Origin: Rhodovastum sp963714255
Lineage (GTDB): Bacteria > Pseudomonadota > Alphaproteobacteria > Acetobacterales > Acetobacteraceae
Direction of reading: 5' to 3'
DNA length: 64,000 nucleotides
Assembly (NCBI GenBank): GCA_963714255.1
Contig: CAVQNU010000027.1
Span: 124,001-188,000, forward strand
Shown: in pieces, positions 33,783 through 42,359 of the stretch
How the letters are laid out: each line of letters starts with the position of its first letter
Position numbering within the stretch: position 1 is the first letter of the stretch
The notes under the pieces: model-generated
Told to the model about the DNA's origin: nothing
The model's database searches: none
Seen by the model: only the letters and a program-made list of their open reading frames with translations
Position numbers and translations under genes: made by a program

Positions 33783-35381
33783 CTAGGCTCGCCGCACGTT
33801 CCAGAACAGCGACATCCCGGTCAGCGTGCCGACCAGCTCCTTGCGCTGCACCGTCGGCTGCACGAACAATCCGAGCGGCAGGAACGGCACGTCCACGAAG
33901 GCCTGCGCCTGGATCTCCGCGGCGATGCGCCGCTGGGCAGCCGGATCGGCCGCCGCCAGCCATTCGTCGCGCAATGTCTCCAGCTTCGGCGCCGAGGGCC
34001 AGCCGAACCACCCGGCGGTGCCGTTGCCGCGCAGCGCGAGATGCGCCGCGGGGCTCGACATGTCGACGCCGCTAAAGGTGGTGAAAAACACGTTCCAGCC
34101 GCCCTGCCCTGGCGGTGCCTTGCTCGCCCGGCGCTGGATCACCGTGCCCCAGTCCATGTCCTGCAGGTCCACGTTCAGACCGCACCGCTTCAGCATGTCG
34201 GCAGCGACATTGGTAAGGGCGCTGATCCGCGGGTAGTCGGTGGGGTTCATCACAACCACGGGCTCCCCGGCATAGCCGGCCTGCAGGATTTCGCGCCGGG
34301 CGCGGTCAGGGTCGCGCGGGCCGGTAATCGCCGACATGCCGGCCTCGCTGGCCATCGCCGTGCCGGGAGCGAAGAAACCGACATCGGCGCGCCAGGATTC
34401 CGAGGCATTGCCGGCGATGGCCTGCATGAAATCGGCCTGGTTCAAGGCCGGCAGCAAGGCGCGGCGGATTGCCGGGTTGTCGAATGGGGGAAACAACTGG
34501 TTCAGCCGCATCAGGCCAATATTGCCGCTGACCTCGACCACCGAAATCCGCAGATTCGCGGCCCGGTGCATCAGCGGCAGCAGGTCGAATGACGGCTGCT
34601 CCCACCAATCGGCCTCACCGGCCTGCATGGCCGCCGCGGCGGTCGCCAGATCGGGGATAACAGTCCACTCGACCCGGTCGAAATGCGCAATCTTCGGCCC
34701 GGCGGTGCAGGCGGCCACGCCGGTCTCGCGCGGGCGGTAGCGGTCGAACCGCTGGTAGACGGCGCGCGTGCCGACCACCCGCTCGTCGGCGAGGTAGCGG
34801 AACGGTCCGCTGCCGACCATTTCGGTGACTTGCTTGAAGGCATCGGTATTCGCCAGCCGTTCCGGCATGATCGGCAGCATGTTGATGCCGACCTTGCCGA
34901 GCGCCTCCGGCAGCAGCGGGAACGGTGATTTCAGGCGGAAGACGATGGTTCGGTCGTCGCCGGCGGAGAGTTCGTCGGTGAAGCCCATGAGCGTCTGGCC
35001 GAACGCGTCCCGCCGCGCCCAGCGCCGGATACTGGCAACGCAATCGCGGGCCAGCACCGGCGTGCCGTCGTGAAACAGCAACCCGTCGCGCAGCCGCAGC
35101 CGCCAGAGCGTGCCGTCACGCTCGGTGACGGCGCCCTCCACCATTTGCGGCTGCACCCGCAAGGCGTCGTCCTGGCCATAGAGCGTGTCGAACACGAGAT
35201 AGCCGTGGTTGCGGGTGACGTAGACCGAGGTCCACACCGGATCGAGCGCCGTTACGTCCGACTGCGGGATGAACCGGAGCACGGTTCCGCTCTGTGCCCG
35301 GCCAATGCGCGGTGCCGCCAGACCGCCGGCGGCGAACTGGATGAATGACCGTCGCTTCAGCGTGGTCCTGCGGTGTGTCAT
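33783..35381 (-). CDS. peptide/nickel-type ABC transporter substrate-binding protein
   Basis: This 532-residue periplasmic binding protein of SBP family 5 usually binds peptides, nickel or sugars for an ABC importer. The N-terminus carries a twin-arginine signal (LKRRSFIQFAAGGLAAP). The mature part has family blocks DTLYGQDDALRVQPQMVEGA, LRDGLLFHDGTPVLARD, VGSGPFRYLADE and GWNVFFTTFSGVD. No permease or ATPase gene is next to it, so it is an orphan here. It lies in a minus-strand run with tcuB and the acyl-CoA synthetase, 8 bases before the latter. Confidence 0.88.
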   Translation of the reverse strand: MTHRRTTLKRRSFIQFAAGGLAAPRIGRAQSGTVLRFIPQSDVTALDPVWTSVYVTRNHGYLVFDTLYGQDDALRVQPQMVEGAVTERDGTLWRLRLRDGLLFHDGTPVLARDCVASIRRWARRDAFGQTLMGFTDELSAGDDRTIVFRLKSPFPLLPEALGKVGINMLPIMPERLANTDAFKQVTEMVGSGPFRYLADERVVGTRAVYQRFDRYRPRETGVAACTAGPKIAHFDRVEWTVIPDLATAAAAMQAGEADWWEQPSFDLLPLMHRAANLRISVVEVSGNIGLMRLNQLFPPFDNPAIRRALLPALNQADFMQAIAGNASESWRADVGFFAPGTAMASEAGMSAITGPRDPDRARREILQAGYAGEPVVVMNPTDYPRISALTNVAADMLKRCGLNVDLQDMDWGTVIQRRASKAPPGQGGWNVFFTTFSGVDMSSPAAHLALRGNGTAGWFGWPSAPKLETLRDEWLAAADPAAQRRIAAEIQAQAFVDVPFLPLGLFVQPTVQRKELVGTLTGMSLFWNVRRA

Positions 35382-35497
35382 TGCAATTCTTTTACATTCT
35401 GGATGTCGGAGAGGCACGGCGCAAGCCGTCCGCCAGACGCAGAACAGGGGTATTGTATAGAAAATAACCCGTCGGACGACAACGGGTTGACGCGCAA

Positions 35498-36637
35498 TCA
35501 CCGCCCTTGATCAAAATTGCGCTCGGGTCTGGCATGCAGCGATACGCCGCGCTGCTCCCGCGCGTGGCGCATCAGGGCGGCGAACCGGTACACGCCGTGC
35601 ACGAACTTGCCGGTGGGCAAGGTGACGATCAGGGCGAACACCACGCCGAGATGTAACGCCAGAACCGGCCCCATCACCGGCGTGGCGCGCAGCAGCAGCA
35701 ACGCCATGCCGGTCAGGCCGGTCAGGAACAGCAGGATTGTGAAGCCGGCATCCATCCCAAGACTGGCCGCGTCGCCCAAAGCGGGATCGCGACGCCGCCG
35801 GGCCGCCAGCAGGCCGACGGGTCCCACCAGCAATCCGATGCCACCGAGCGTGCCGAACAGCACCGGCGGATCATACCAAGCATAGGGCGCGGCCAAGCCG
35901 GCGATGTAATGCAACAACGTCGCCGCCGCCGTGGCCGCGACGCACAGCAGGAAGCCGTAAAATGTCACATGGTGATAGAGGCGCCGCCGGTCGTTCGGGC
36001 GCTCGTCGCGGTTCATGCAGCCGACGCCGCCGCCGCCGAGGTAGCGCAGCCGCGCCGAATCCTTGAGCGCCTGCCAGAACCAACGCGGCTCGGCCCGGGT
36101 CCCCTGCGGGTGCGCGATATCGCGCCAGAAGGCCCGCACGCCCATGCCGGTCGCGGCGATCGCATACAGGAAAGCGCCGCCGAACAGCAGAGTCATCGCC
36201 GTGTGCGGCATCAGTTCATAGAAAGCCCCTGGTCCGGTGTGACGGCCGAACAGACCCGCGTATCCGTCGCGGGCCGCAAAGCCGAGGAGAAATCCCGCCA
36301 CCGCCAGCGCCGCCGCCAGGCTCAGCGCCCGCCCGTTGCGCACGAACAGACCCCGCAAGGCCGGTGGCCACGCCGTGGCCGCGTAGGAGCCGGCGCGGAT
36401 TTTCGCCATCGTCCGGGGTACGTTCACGTTGAACGCGTGCGGCGGGGCGTACTGGCAATCGAAATAGCAGGCGCCGCAGCCATGGCAGAGATGGGCCAGA
36501 TAGGTCAGGTCGCCGTCGGCAAATTCCCGCCGGAGCTCGATGGACGGGAACACCGCGCAAAGCCCCTCGCAATAGCGGCAGGAATTGCAAATCCGCATCA
36601 GACGGCCAGCCTCGGTCAGGGTCTCATGTGCAGGCAT
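35498..36637 (-). CDS. tcuB: tricarballylate utilization protein TcuB-like
   Basis: This 379-residue membrane protein passes electrons between quinones and the FAD enzyme TcuA in TcuAB systems. It starts with two Fe-S cysteine clusters (ICNSCRYCEGLC, then CHGCGACYFDCQYAPPHAF), followed by about six transmembrane helices, with His in LYHHVTFYGFLLC as a possible haem ligand, and LPTGKFVHGVYRFAAL near the end. Normally tcuA lies directly upstream, but here the next gene upstream is a glycosyltransferase and no complete tcuA is visible. It may serve another dehydrogenase. Confidence 0.85.
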   Translation of the reverse strand: MPAHETLTEAGRLMRICNSCRYCEGLCAVFPSIELRREFADGDLTYLAHLCHGCGACYFDCQYAPPHAFNVNVPRTMAKIRAGSYAATAWPPALRGLFVRNGRALSLAAALAVAGFLLGFAARDGYAGLFGRHTGPGAFYELMPHTAMTLLFGGAFLYAIAATGMGVRAFWRDIAHPQGTRAEPRWFWQALKDSARLRYLGGGGVGCMNRDERPNDRRRLYHHVTFYGFLLCVAATAAATLLHYIAGLAAPYAWYDPPVLFGTLGGIGLLVGPVGLLAARRRRDPALGDAASLGMDAGFTILLFLTGLTGMALLLLRATPVMGPVLALHLGVVFALIVTLPTGKFVHGVYRFAALMRHAREQRGVSLHARPERNFDQGR

Positions 36638-36765
36638 TGGCGGCAGCCTCCCGGATGCGGCCCGCCGCGATCAGGCTGGCTGGCGGCATGTCCCCCCGCA
36701 CCGCGCCCCGCGGCCGACACTTTCATCGCTCCTTGTGCCAGGACTCGTCCTCCGGCAGCGACCGG

Positions 36766-37806
36766 TCAGGGCGAGGGTGGCGCCGTGATGGGCGCCGCGC
36801 AAGGTGCGCCCGCGGCCGTGCCGGCGCCGCCCGCGAGTTCGTCCAGCAACGCCCGCCAGCGGGCAACGCTGTCGTCCAGCGCCGACACCATGGAGCGCCG
36901 GGCCGCTTCGCCCATCGTCGTCAGGTTCCGCCCCGCCAGCGCCGCAATCGCTTCGGCCAGCCGCTCCGGGTCCTCCGGTGCGACCAGCAATCCCCAGGAC
37001 GGGTCCACCTGTTCGGTCAGCCCATCGGTGCGCACGGCGATCACCGGGCGACCGGCCGCGCGGGCCTCGGCCGCGACCAGGCCGAACGCCTCCCAGCGCG
37101 ACGGGATGACCACCGCGTCGATGCGGGCAAGGAACGCCGCCAGGCCATTGACCGCGCCACCGATGCGGACATGCGCCAGCCCGGTCGCCGCCGCCTGCAG
37201 GGACGGCAGATCGGGCCCGTAGCCGGCCAGTTCGAGCGTCGCCAGTGCCGGCGGAATGCGGCGCATCGCCGCGATGAGCAGGTCGAAGCCCTGCTGCGGC
37301 TCATAGCGTCCACAGGCGCCCAGCCGCAGCGGGCGCGGCGCCGCGGGCACCGGCGGCAGCAAGGCGATCGCCGAGGTGTCGGATGCGGGCGGGATCGTCA
37401 CCAGCCGGCCGGCCGGCACCAGATCGGCCTGGCGCAGCCAGTCGGCCTGGCCCTGCGAAACCGCGACGACGCGATCCGCCAGCCAGTAACCGAGGCGCTG
37501 CAGCGTGCGCAAACGCGGGCGCGCGTGCAGCCGTTCATAGGCGGCGGTAGCAGAATGCTCGACGAGGATCAGCGGCACCCGGAAGGCGCGCGCCCGCAAT
37601 GCGAGCAGGAACGGCAGCTTCGACCAGCTCAGGGTGAAATGCACCACGACAATGCCGGCCCGGATGCGGCCCGGCAGGCGCCACCAGGACCCGACCGTGC
37701 GGACGACCGGCGGGAAGCGATCCGCGAGCAGCGGCAGATGGTCGGCGATCACGCGGGCAACGTCGCGGTGGCACGCCTCATCGATCAGGTGCAGAACTTG
37801 CGTCAT
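36766..37806 (-). CDS. GT4-type glycosyltransferase
   Basis: This 346-residue GT-B-fold enzyme transfers a sugar from a nucleotide sugar to an unknown acceptor. The N-terminal half has VVVHFTLSWSKLPF and VAVSQGQADWLR. The C-terminal half has LRLGACGRYEPQQGFDLLI, LELAGYGPDLPSL, and the donor-site E-x7-E region in SRWEAFGLVAAEARAAGRPV. No other polysaccharide gene is adjacent, so the acceptor cannot be guessed. A Pro-rich tail ends the protein. Confidence 0.85.
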   Translation of the reverse strand: MTQVLHLIDEACHRDVARVIADHLPLLADRFPPVVRTVGSWWRLPGRIRAGIVVVHFTLSWSKLPFLLALRARAFRVPLILVEHSATAAYERLHARPRLRTLQRLGYWLADRVVAVSQGQADWLRQADLVPAGRLVTIPPASDTSAIALLPPVPAAPRPLRLGACGRYEPQQGFDLLIAAMRRIPPALATLELAGYGPDLPSLQAAATGLAHVRIGGAVNGLAAFLARIDAVVIPSRWEAFGLVAAEARAAGRPVIAVRTDGLTEQVDPSWGLLVAPEDPERLAEAIAALAGRNLTTMGEAARRSMVSALDDSVARWRALLDELAGGAGTAAGAPCAAPITAPPSP

Positions 37807-38320
37807 GGCCCGGTTATCACGTCAGGGTGCGCAGCCGTCGGGCGCGTGGCCGCGGACACGCAAGATCATCGCCAGCCGGCCCCACGGCATGCCGGTTATG
37901 AAGTTGGTCATTGGGGCGGGAATCATGGGCGGTCCTCACGCTGGACATCACCGAGCCATGCATTCAAGTCCCGCACCAGACCGCGCTGCGCAGAAAAACT
38001 TTTTTATTCAATGCTTTGAGGAATATGCGCCGCTCCCTCAGCCGACCAATTCTGCAATACCGCCGCATTGTGGGAGACCTCCCACCTCCCATTCTGCAAC
38101 GCATCCATCGCGCAGCCTTCCGTCGGGCAGGCGCCCCGCGGCGGGCAGCGCGCGCGAGGCCGCCCTCTTCCGCGCATCCTGATGCAGGAGGATTACCGCA
38201 GGTTGCGCTGGTGACAGAACGCGGCGAATTGGCTCTACTCCCCGCGCCGAGGCGGAATCGTTGCGCCGCCGCCGGCGTGACTTAGAAAGCGCAACAAAAA
38301 AATGGACGGAGACCCCGCGC
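37807..38320. other. intergenic stretch upstream of the HPt protein
   Basis: About 514 bases without a supportable gene. It includes a short A/T-rich patch (AAAAACTTTTTTATTC, 37994-38009) similar to the inverse of the A/T-rich repeat at 40458, and weak stems around 38070-38095 (TGGGAGACCTCCCACCTCCCA). Such a place, ahead of a LuxO-like module, could hide a small RNA, but I see no clear promoter-plus-terminator pair. Confidence 0.45.
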
Positions 38321-39058
38321 ATGCCGCAAACCCAGGACAGCGCCGCGCCGGCCGGGGGGCGCATCCGGCTCGTGCTGCTCGCCGAGCACAGCGCGACCGT
38401 GGCGCTGTTCGCGCGGGCCCTGCTGGAACGATCAGGCTTTACCGTCCGGCTGGCCGACGCCGAGGCCAAGGCCCTGCCGGCGCTGGCCGGGGAGACCTAT
38501 GATCTCGCCGTCGTCGATGCCGCCATGCAGGACGCCGCGGCCATCGCCGCTGCCTGTGCGGCGCGGGCGGTTCCGGTGCTGGCGATCCTGCCCGACGGCT
38601 ACGCCCTGGCCGGCGCGGCGGCCGAGGTGACGGCGCCGATCAATGCCATGGCGTTCCAGGCGGCGGTGCGGCACTGCCTCGACCGCCGCAAAGTCGACCT
38701 GATGGCCGCCGCCGGCCTCGATGCCGATGCGATCTTCGGCCTCTGGGGAGCCATCGAGAGCCTGAGCTTTCTGGGCGTGGCCAGCGTGTTCGTCGCCGAA
38801 CTGGAGGAACGTTTCACCCTCATGCCGGCGCTGCTGGCGAGCGGCGACCGTGCCGGGATCGAACTGCAGGCGCATTCCATCAAGGGCGCGGCCTCCAATG
38901 TCGGCGCCACCGCCATCCATGCCGCCGCGCTGACGCTCGAATCGCAATCACGGACCGCCAGCATCGGCGAACTTACCACCCTGGCCGCCGACCTGCGCAC
39001 CGCCGCCGCGCCCGCGATCGCCTGCCTGCAGTCGCTCATCCACGCCTGTCAGGACTGA
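38321..39058 (+). CDS. HPt domain protein with degenerate N-terminal receiver
   Basis: This 245-residue phosphorelay protein has a receiver-like domain at residues ~15-122. It keeps Asp66 at the usual phosphorylation position (DLAVVDAAM) but lacks the acidic pair (AEHS instead of DD) and the conserved Lys (VTAPIN). A histidine phosphotransfer domain follows (~135-245), with the phosphorylatable His185 in AHSIKGAASN. The gene is 8 bases upstream of a sigma-54 response regulator, so it probably delivers or drains phosphate for that regulator. The ATG at 38321 is used. Confidence 0.85.
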   Translation: MPQTQDSAAPAGGRIRLVLLAEHSATVALFARALLERSGFTVRLADAEAKALPALAGETYDLAVVDAAMQDAAAIAAACAARAVPVLAILPDGYALAGAAAEVTAPINAMAFQAAVRHCLDRRKVDLMAAAGLDADAIFGLWGAIESLSFLGVASVFVAELEERFTLMPALLASGDRAGIELQAHSIKGAASNVGATAIHAAALTLESQSRTASIGELTTLAADLRTAAAPAIACLQSLIHACQD

Positions 39059-39066
39059 CACTGCCC

Positions 39067-40443
39067 ATGGCACGCCAGCGTACCGTGCTGATCGTCGAGG
39101 ACAGCCCCAGCCAGGCCGCGACCTACCAGGCCCTGCTGCAGCCGCTCGGCTATCGCATCCTGCTCGCCGGCGACGGCAAAACCGCTTTTGAGCGCCTGCG
39201 CGCCCAGCCGGTGGACTGCGTGCTGCTGGACCTGAAGCTGCCGGACATGGACGGCATCGACATCCTTGAGGAGCTGCGGACCTGGCCCGCGCCGCCGGCC
39301 GTCATCGTCGTCACCGCCAACGCCTCGCTGACCACCGGCGTGCATGCGGTCAAACGCGGCGCGGCCGACTATCTGGTCAAACCGATTTCCGCCGGACGGC
39401 TGACCACCACGGTCGAGATCGCGCTCAGCGGCGCCGATCTGCGGCGCGAGGTGGAAACCCTGCGGCGCACCGTCGAGCCGGCCGAATTCGCCGGGTTCGT
39501 CGGCCGCTCGATGCCCATGCAGGCGGTGTACCGCACCATCGAGGCGGCGGCGCAGAGCACCGCCAGCGTGTTCATCACCGGCGAATCCGGCACCGGCAAG
39601 GAACTGGCGGCGGAAGCGCTGCACCAGATGAGCGGGCGTAAGGATCGCGCCTTCGTCGCGCTGAACTGCGGCGCCATTCCGAAAGACCTGCTGGAAAGCG
39701 TGATCTTCGGCCATGTGAAGGGCGCCTTCACCGGCGCCACCGCCGACCAGGAAGGCGCGGCGCAGCGCGCCGACGGCGGCACGCTGTTTCTCGACGAACT
39801 CGGCGAGATGGACCCGCTGCTGCAGACCAAGCTGCTGCGCTTCATCCAGACCGGCAGCTACCAACGGGTCGGCGACCTGCGTCCGCGCCAGACCGATATC
39901 CGGTTCCTTGCCGCCACCAACCGCGACCCGATCGAGGCGGTGCGCAGCGGCCGGCTGCGCGAGGACCTGTTCTACCGGCTCAACGTCGTGCCGGTCCGCC
40001 TGCCACCGTTGCGCGACCGCGGCGAGGACATCGTGCTGATCGCCCGCCGCTTCCTCGCCCAGTTCGCGGCGGAGGAGCGCCGGCAGTTCAAATCCTTCGC
40101 GCCGGAGGTGGAGGCGCGGTTCCTGTCGTATTCCTGGCCCGGCAACGTCCGGCAATTGCAGAACGCGGTGCGCAACATCGTCGTGCTGCACGAGGGCAAG
40201 GAGGTTACGCTCGACATGCTGCCGCCGCTGGAGGGAACGCCGCCGGCGCCGGCCGCCGCGCCGCCGGCGCCGGTCGCCATGCCGGCCGGCCCGGACGCCA
40301 TCGAGCCGCTGGCCGTCGCCGAGCGCCGCTACATCGAACGCGCGATCGCCTTGTGCGGCGACAATCTGCAGCTCGCGGCCCGCAAGCTCGGCATCAGCCC
40401 GTCAACGATCTACCGCAAAAAGGAAATCTGGGAGCGAGCGTAA
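39067..40443 (+). CDS. sigma-54-dependent response regulator (NtrC/LuxO-like)
   Basis: This 458-residue transcription activator has three parts: a receiver (phospho-Asp55 in VLLDLKLPDMDG, Lys in YLVKPI), an AAA+ domain (Walker A GESGTGKE 172-179, sigma-54 contact loop GAFTGA 219-224, Walker B LFLDELGEMD, PGNVRQLQN) and a Fis-type DNA-binding helix-turn-helix at the C-terminus (LQLAARKLGISPSTIYRKK). Together with the HPt protein just before it, it forms a two-gene LuxU/LuxO-like pair; no sensor kinase is adjacent. The targets are unknown. An A/T-rich palindrome follows its stop. Confidence 0.92.
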   Translation: MARQRTVLIVEDSPSQAATYQALLQPLGYRILLAGDGKTAFERLRAQPVDCVLLDLKLPDMDGIDILEELRTWPAPPAVIVVTANASLTTGVHAVKRGAADYLVKPISAGRLTTTVEIALSGADLRREVETLRRTVEPAEFAGFVGRSMPMQAVYRTIEAAAQSTASVFITGESGTGKELAAEALHQMSGRKDRAFVALNCGAIPKDLLESVIFGHVKGAFTGATADQEGAAQRADGGTLFLDELGEMDPLLQTKLLRFIQTGSYQRVGDLRPRQTDIRFLAATNRDPIEAVRSGRLREDLFYRLNVVPVRLPPLRDRGEDIVLIARRFLAQFAAEERRQFKSFAPEVEARFLSYSWPGNVRQLQNAVRNIVVLHEGKEVTLDMLPPLEGTPPAPAAAPPAPVAMPAGPDAIEPLAVAERRYIERAIALCGDNLQLAARKLGISPSTIYRKKEIWERA

Positions 40444-40457
40444 GAAGCTTGACGAAT

Positions 40458-40535
40458 AAAAGTTTTTTGGTTCTTTTTTTCAAAAAAGAACAGAAAGTCT
40501 TCTTCTTTTTTGAAAAAAAGAAGCAAAAAACTTTT
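40458..40535. repeat. A/T-rich three-way palindrome between convergent genes
   Basis: The outer stem AAAAGTTTTTTG (40458-40469) pairs with CAAAAAACTTTT (40524-40535). Inside are two separate perfect or near-perfect hairpins: GTTCTTTTTTTCAAAAAAGAAC (40470-40491) and CTTCTTTTTT-G-AAAAAAAGAAG (40502-40523). It is strikingly A/T-rich compared with everything around it. It lies between the response regulator stop and the recJ stop and could terminate both. Confidence 0.8.
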
Positions 40536-40554
40536 GGACTTTTGCCCTTGAGGC

Positions 40555-42335
40555 TCAGGCTGGGGCTGCGTCTGATATGATGAAGCCGGCGCTGATGGTG
40601 CCGTTCCATTCCTCGGCGCGCAAATGGCCGGCCAGATGCAACGGCATGCCGTCGCGGCGCAGCAGGGCATCGGCCAGCGCGCCCTCGCGGGCACGGAACT
40701 TCATCGCTTTGAGACGTCCGCCACCCCCCTCGCCTTCCACGAACGCACGGATGCTGGCGCCCTCGCGGCCAACCCGGTCGGCCCGCAGCACCCGCACCCG
40801 CGGGAGAATCAGCACCGGCTCCTCGTTGCCGTTGCCGAACGGGGCCAGCCGGGCCAAATGCTGCGCCAGCTCGGTCGTGCAGCCGGCCACCGCGACCGTG
40901 CCCTCCACCGGCAGATCGGCCGCCGACGGCAGGGTCAAGGCCGCGGCCAGGCGCTCGTCCAGGAACGCATGGAACGCGGCGAGCCCGGACTCGGGCAAAG
41001 TGAACCCCGCCGCCATGGCGTGGCCGCCGCCGGTCAGCAGCATGCCAGACTGGCGGGCGGCAATCACGGCGGCGCCCAGGTCGATCCCGGCGACCGAACG
41101 GCCGCTGCCCTTGGCAATGCGATCGGCCAGCGCGGCGACGCAGGCCGGCCGGTTGAACCGCTCCTTGATGCGCCCGGCGATGATGCCCACCACGCCGGGA
41201 TGCCATTCCGCCCCGGCCACGAGCACGGCGGCGCGGCCGGCGGCAATCTGCAGCTCGGCCGCCTGCATGGCCGCGTCCAGCATCGGTGCCTCGACCGCCT
41301 GGCGCTGCCGGTTCACCTCATCCAGCGTGGCGGCCAGGCCGCGCGCCTCGACCGGGTCGTCGCAGAGCAGCAGGCGCAGGCCGAGATCGGCCTCGCTGAT
41401 GCGTCCGCCGGCATTGATGCGCGGGCCGAGCGCATAGCCGAGCGTGGCGGCTGTCGGCCGATCGCGCACCAGCGCCACCTCCAGCAGCGCAGCAATGCCG
41501 GGCCGCTCGCGCCGCGCCATCACCCGCAGGCCCTGAGTAACAAACGCGCGGTTCAGCCCGGTCAGCGGCATCACGTCGCACACCGTCGCCAGCGCCACGA
41601 TGTCGAGCAGGCCCAGCAGGTCGGGCTCGCGCCGGGCGGTGAAGAAACCGTTGCGGCGCAGCGCGCGCACCGTGCCGATGGCAGTGAGGAAGGCAATGCC
41701 AGCGGCGCACAGCATGCCAAGGCCGGAGCCGCAATCCAGCCGGTTCGGGTTGACGGTGGCCAGCACGCCCGGCGGCGGGCCTTCCGCCTTGTGGTGGTCG
41801 AGCACCACCACATCAGCGCGGCCGTGCAGGCAGGCGAGCACCTCGCCGGCCGCGGTGCCGCAATCGACGCACACCAGCAGCGTCGCTCCGCGTCCGGCCA
41901 GCGCTCCAGCACCGGCACGTTGGGACCGTAGCCTTCGGTCATGCGGTCCGGCACGTGCGGGAAAACGGTGCAGCCCAGGTCGCGCAAAAAGCCGGTCATC
42001 AGCGCGCCGCTGCAGGCGCCGTCCACATCGTAATCGCCGAACACCGCCACCGTCTCGCCGCGCTGCACCGCCTCGGCCAGTCTTGCGGCGGCGCGGTCCA
42101 TGTCGCGCAGCACCGAGGGGTCGGGCAGCAGGGCGCGCAGCGTGGGATCAAGGAAGTCGGAAGCCGCCTCCAGCCCCACCCCGCGCGCCGCCAGCAGGCG
42201 GCCGACGATCTCCGGCACACCCAGGCGCTGGGCAATGCCAAGGCCCACGCGGTCTTCGCCCTGCCGCCAGATCCAGCGGCGCTCGCTGAGGCTGCGGGCG
42301 ACGCCGAGCACCGGCGCCGCCTCCATCCCGCTCAA
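40555..42335 (-). CDS. recJ: single-stranded-DNA exonuclease RecJ, interrupted by a frameshift
   Basis: This 5'-3' ssDNA exonuclease acts in recombination and mismatch repair. The N-terminal part (start TTG 42335 or ATG 42326) holds motif I, FGDYDVDGACSGAL. After a one-base frame change near 41902 the protein continues with LLVCVDCGTA, VVLDHHKAEG (the DHH motif), HPGVVGIIAGRIKERF and GGGHAMAAGF. All catalytic motifs are present. Restoring one C (CGC-CTG) would give LERLAGRGATLL. It is the last gene of the alaC-hom-glpX-recJ run, an arrangement common in alphaproteobacteria. Confidence 0.88.
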
Positions 42336-42359
42336 AGACCCGTCATCAAAATCGCGCCA

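Noticed and set aside
36640..36720. Short minus-strand frame ending PPASLIAAGRIREAAANACT ahead of tcuB
   Set aside because: It is too short and matches nothing firmly; I mention it only as a possible remnant of a lost upstream gene.
37807..38320. Possible Qrr-like small RNA upstream of the LuxO-like regulator
   Set aside because: I could not find a sigma-54 promoter (GG-N10-GC) with a terminator at suitable distance, so it is not listed as a gene.
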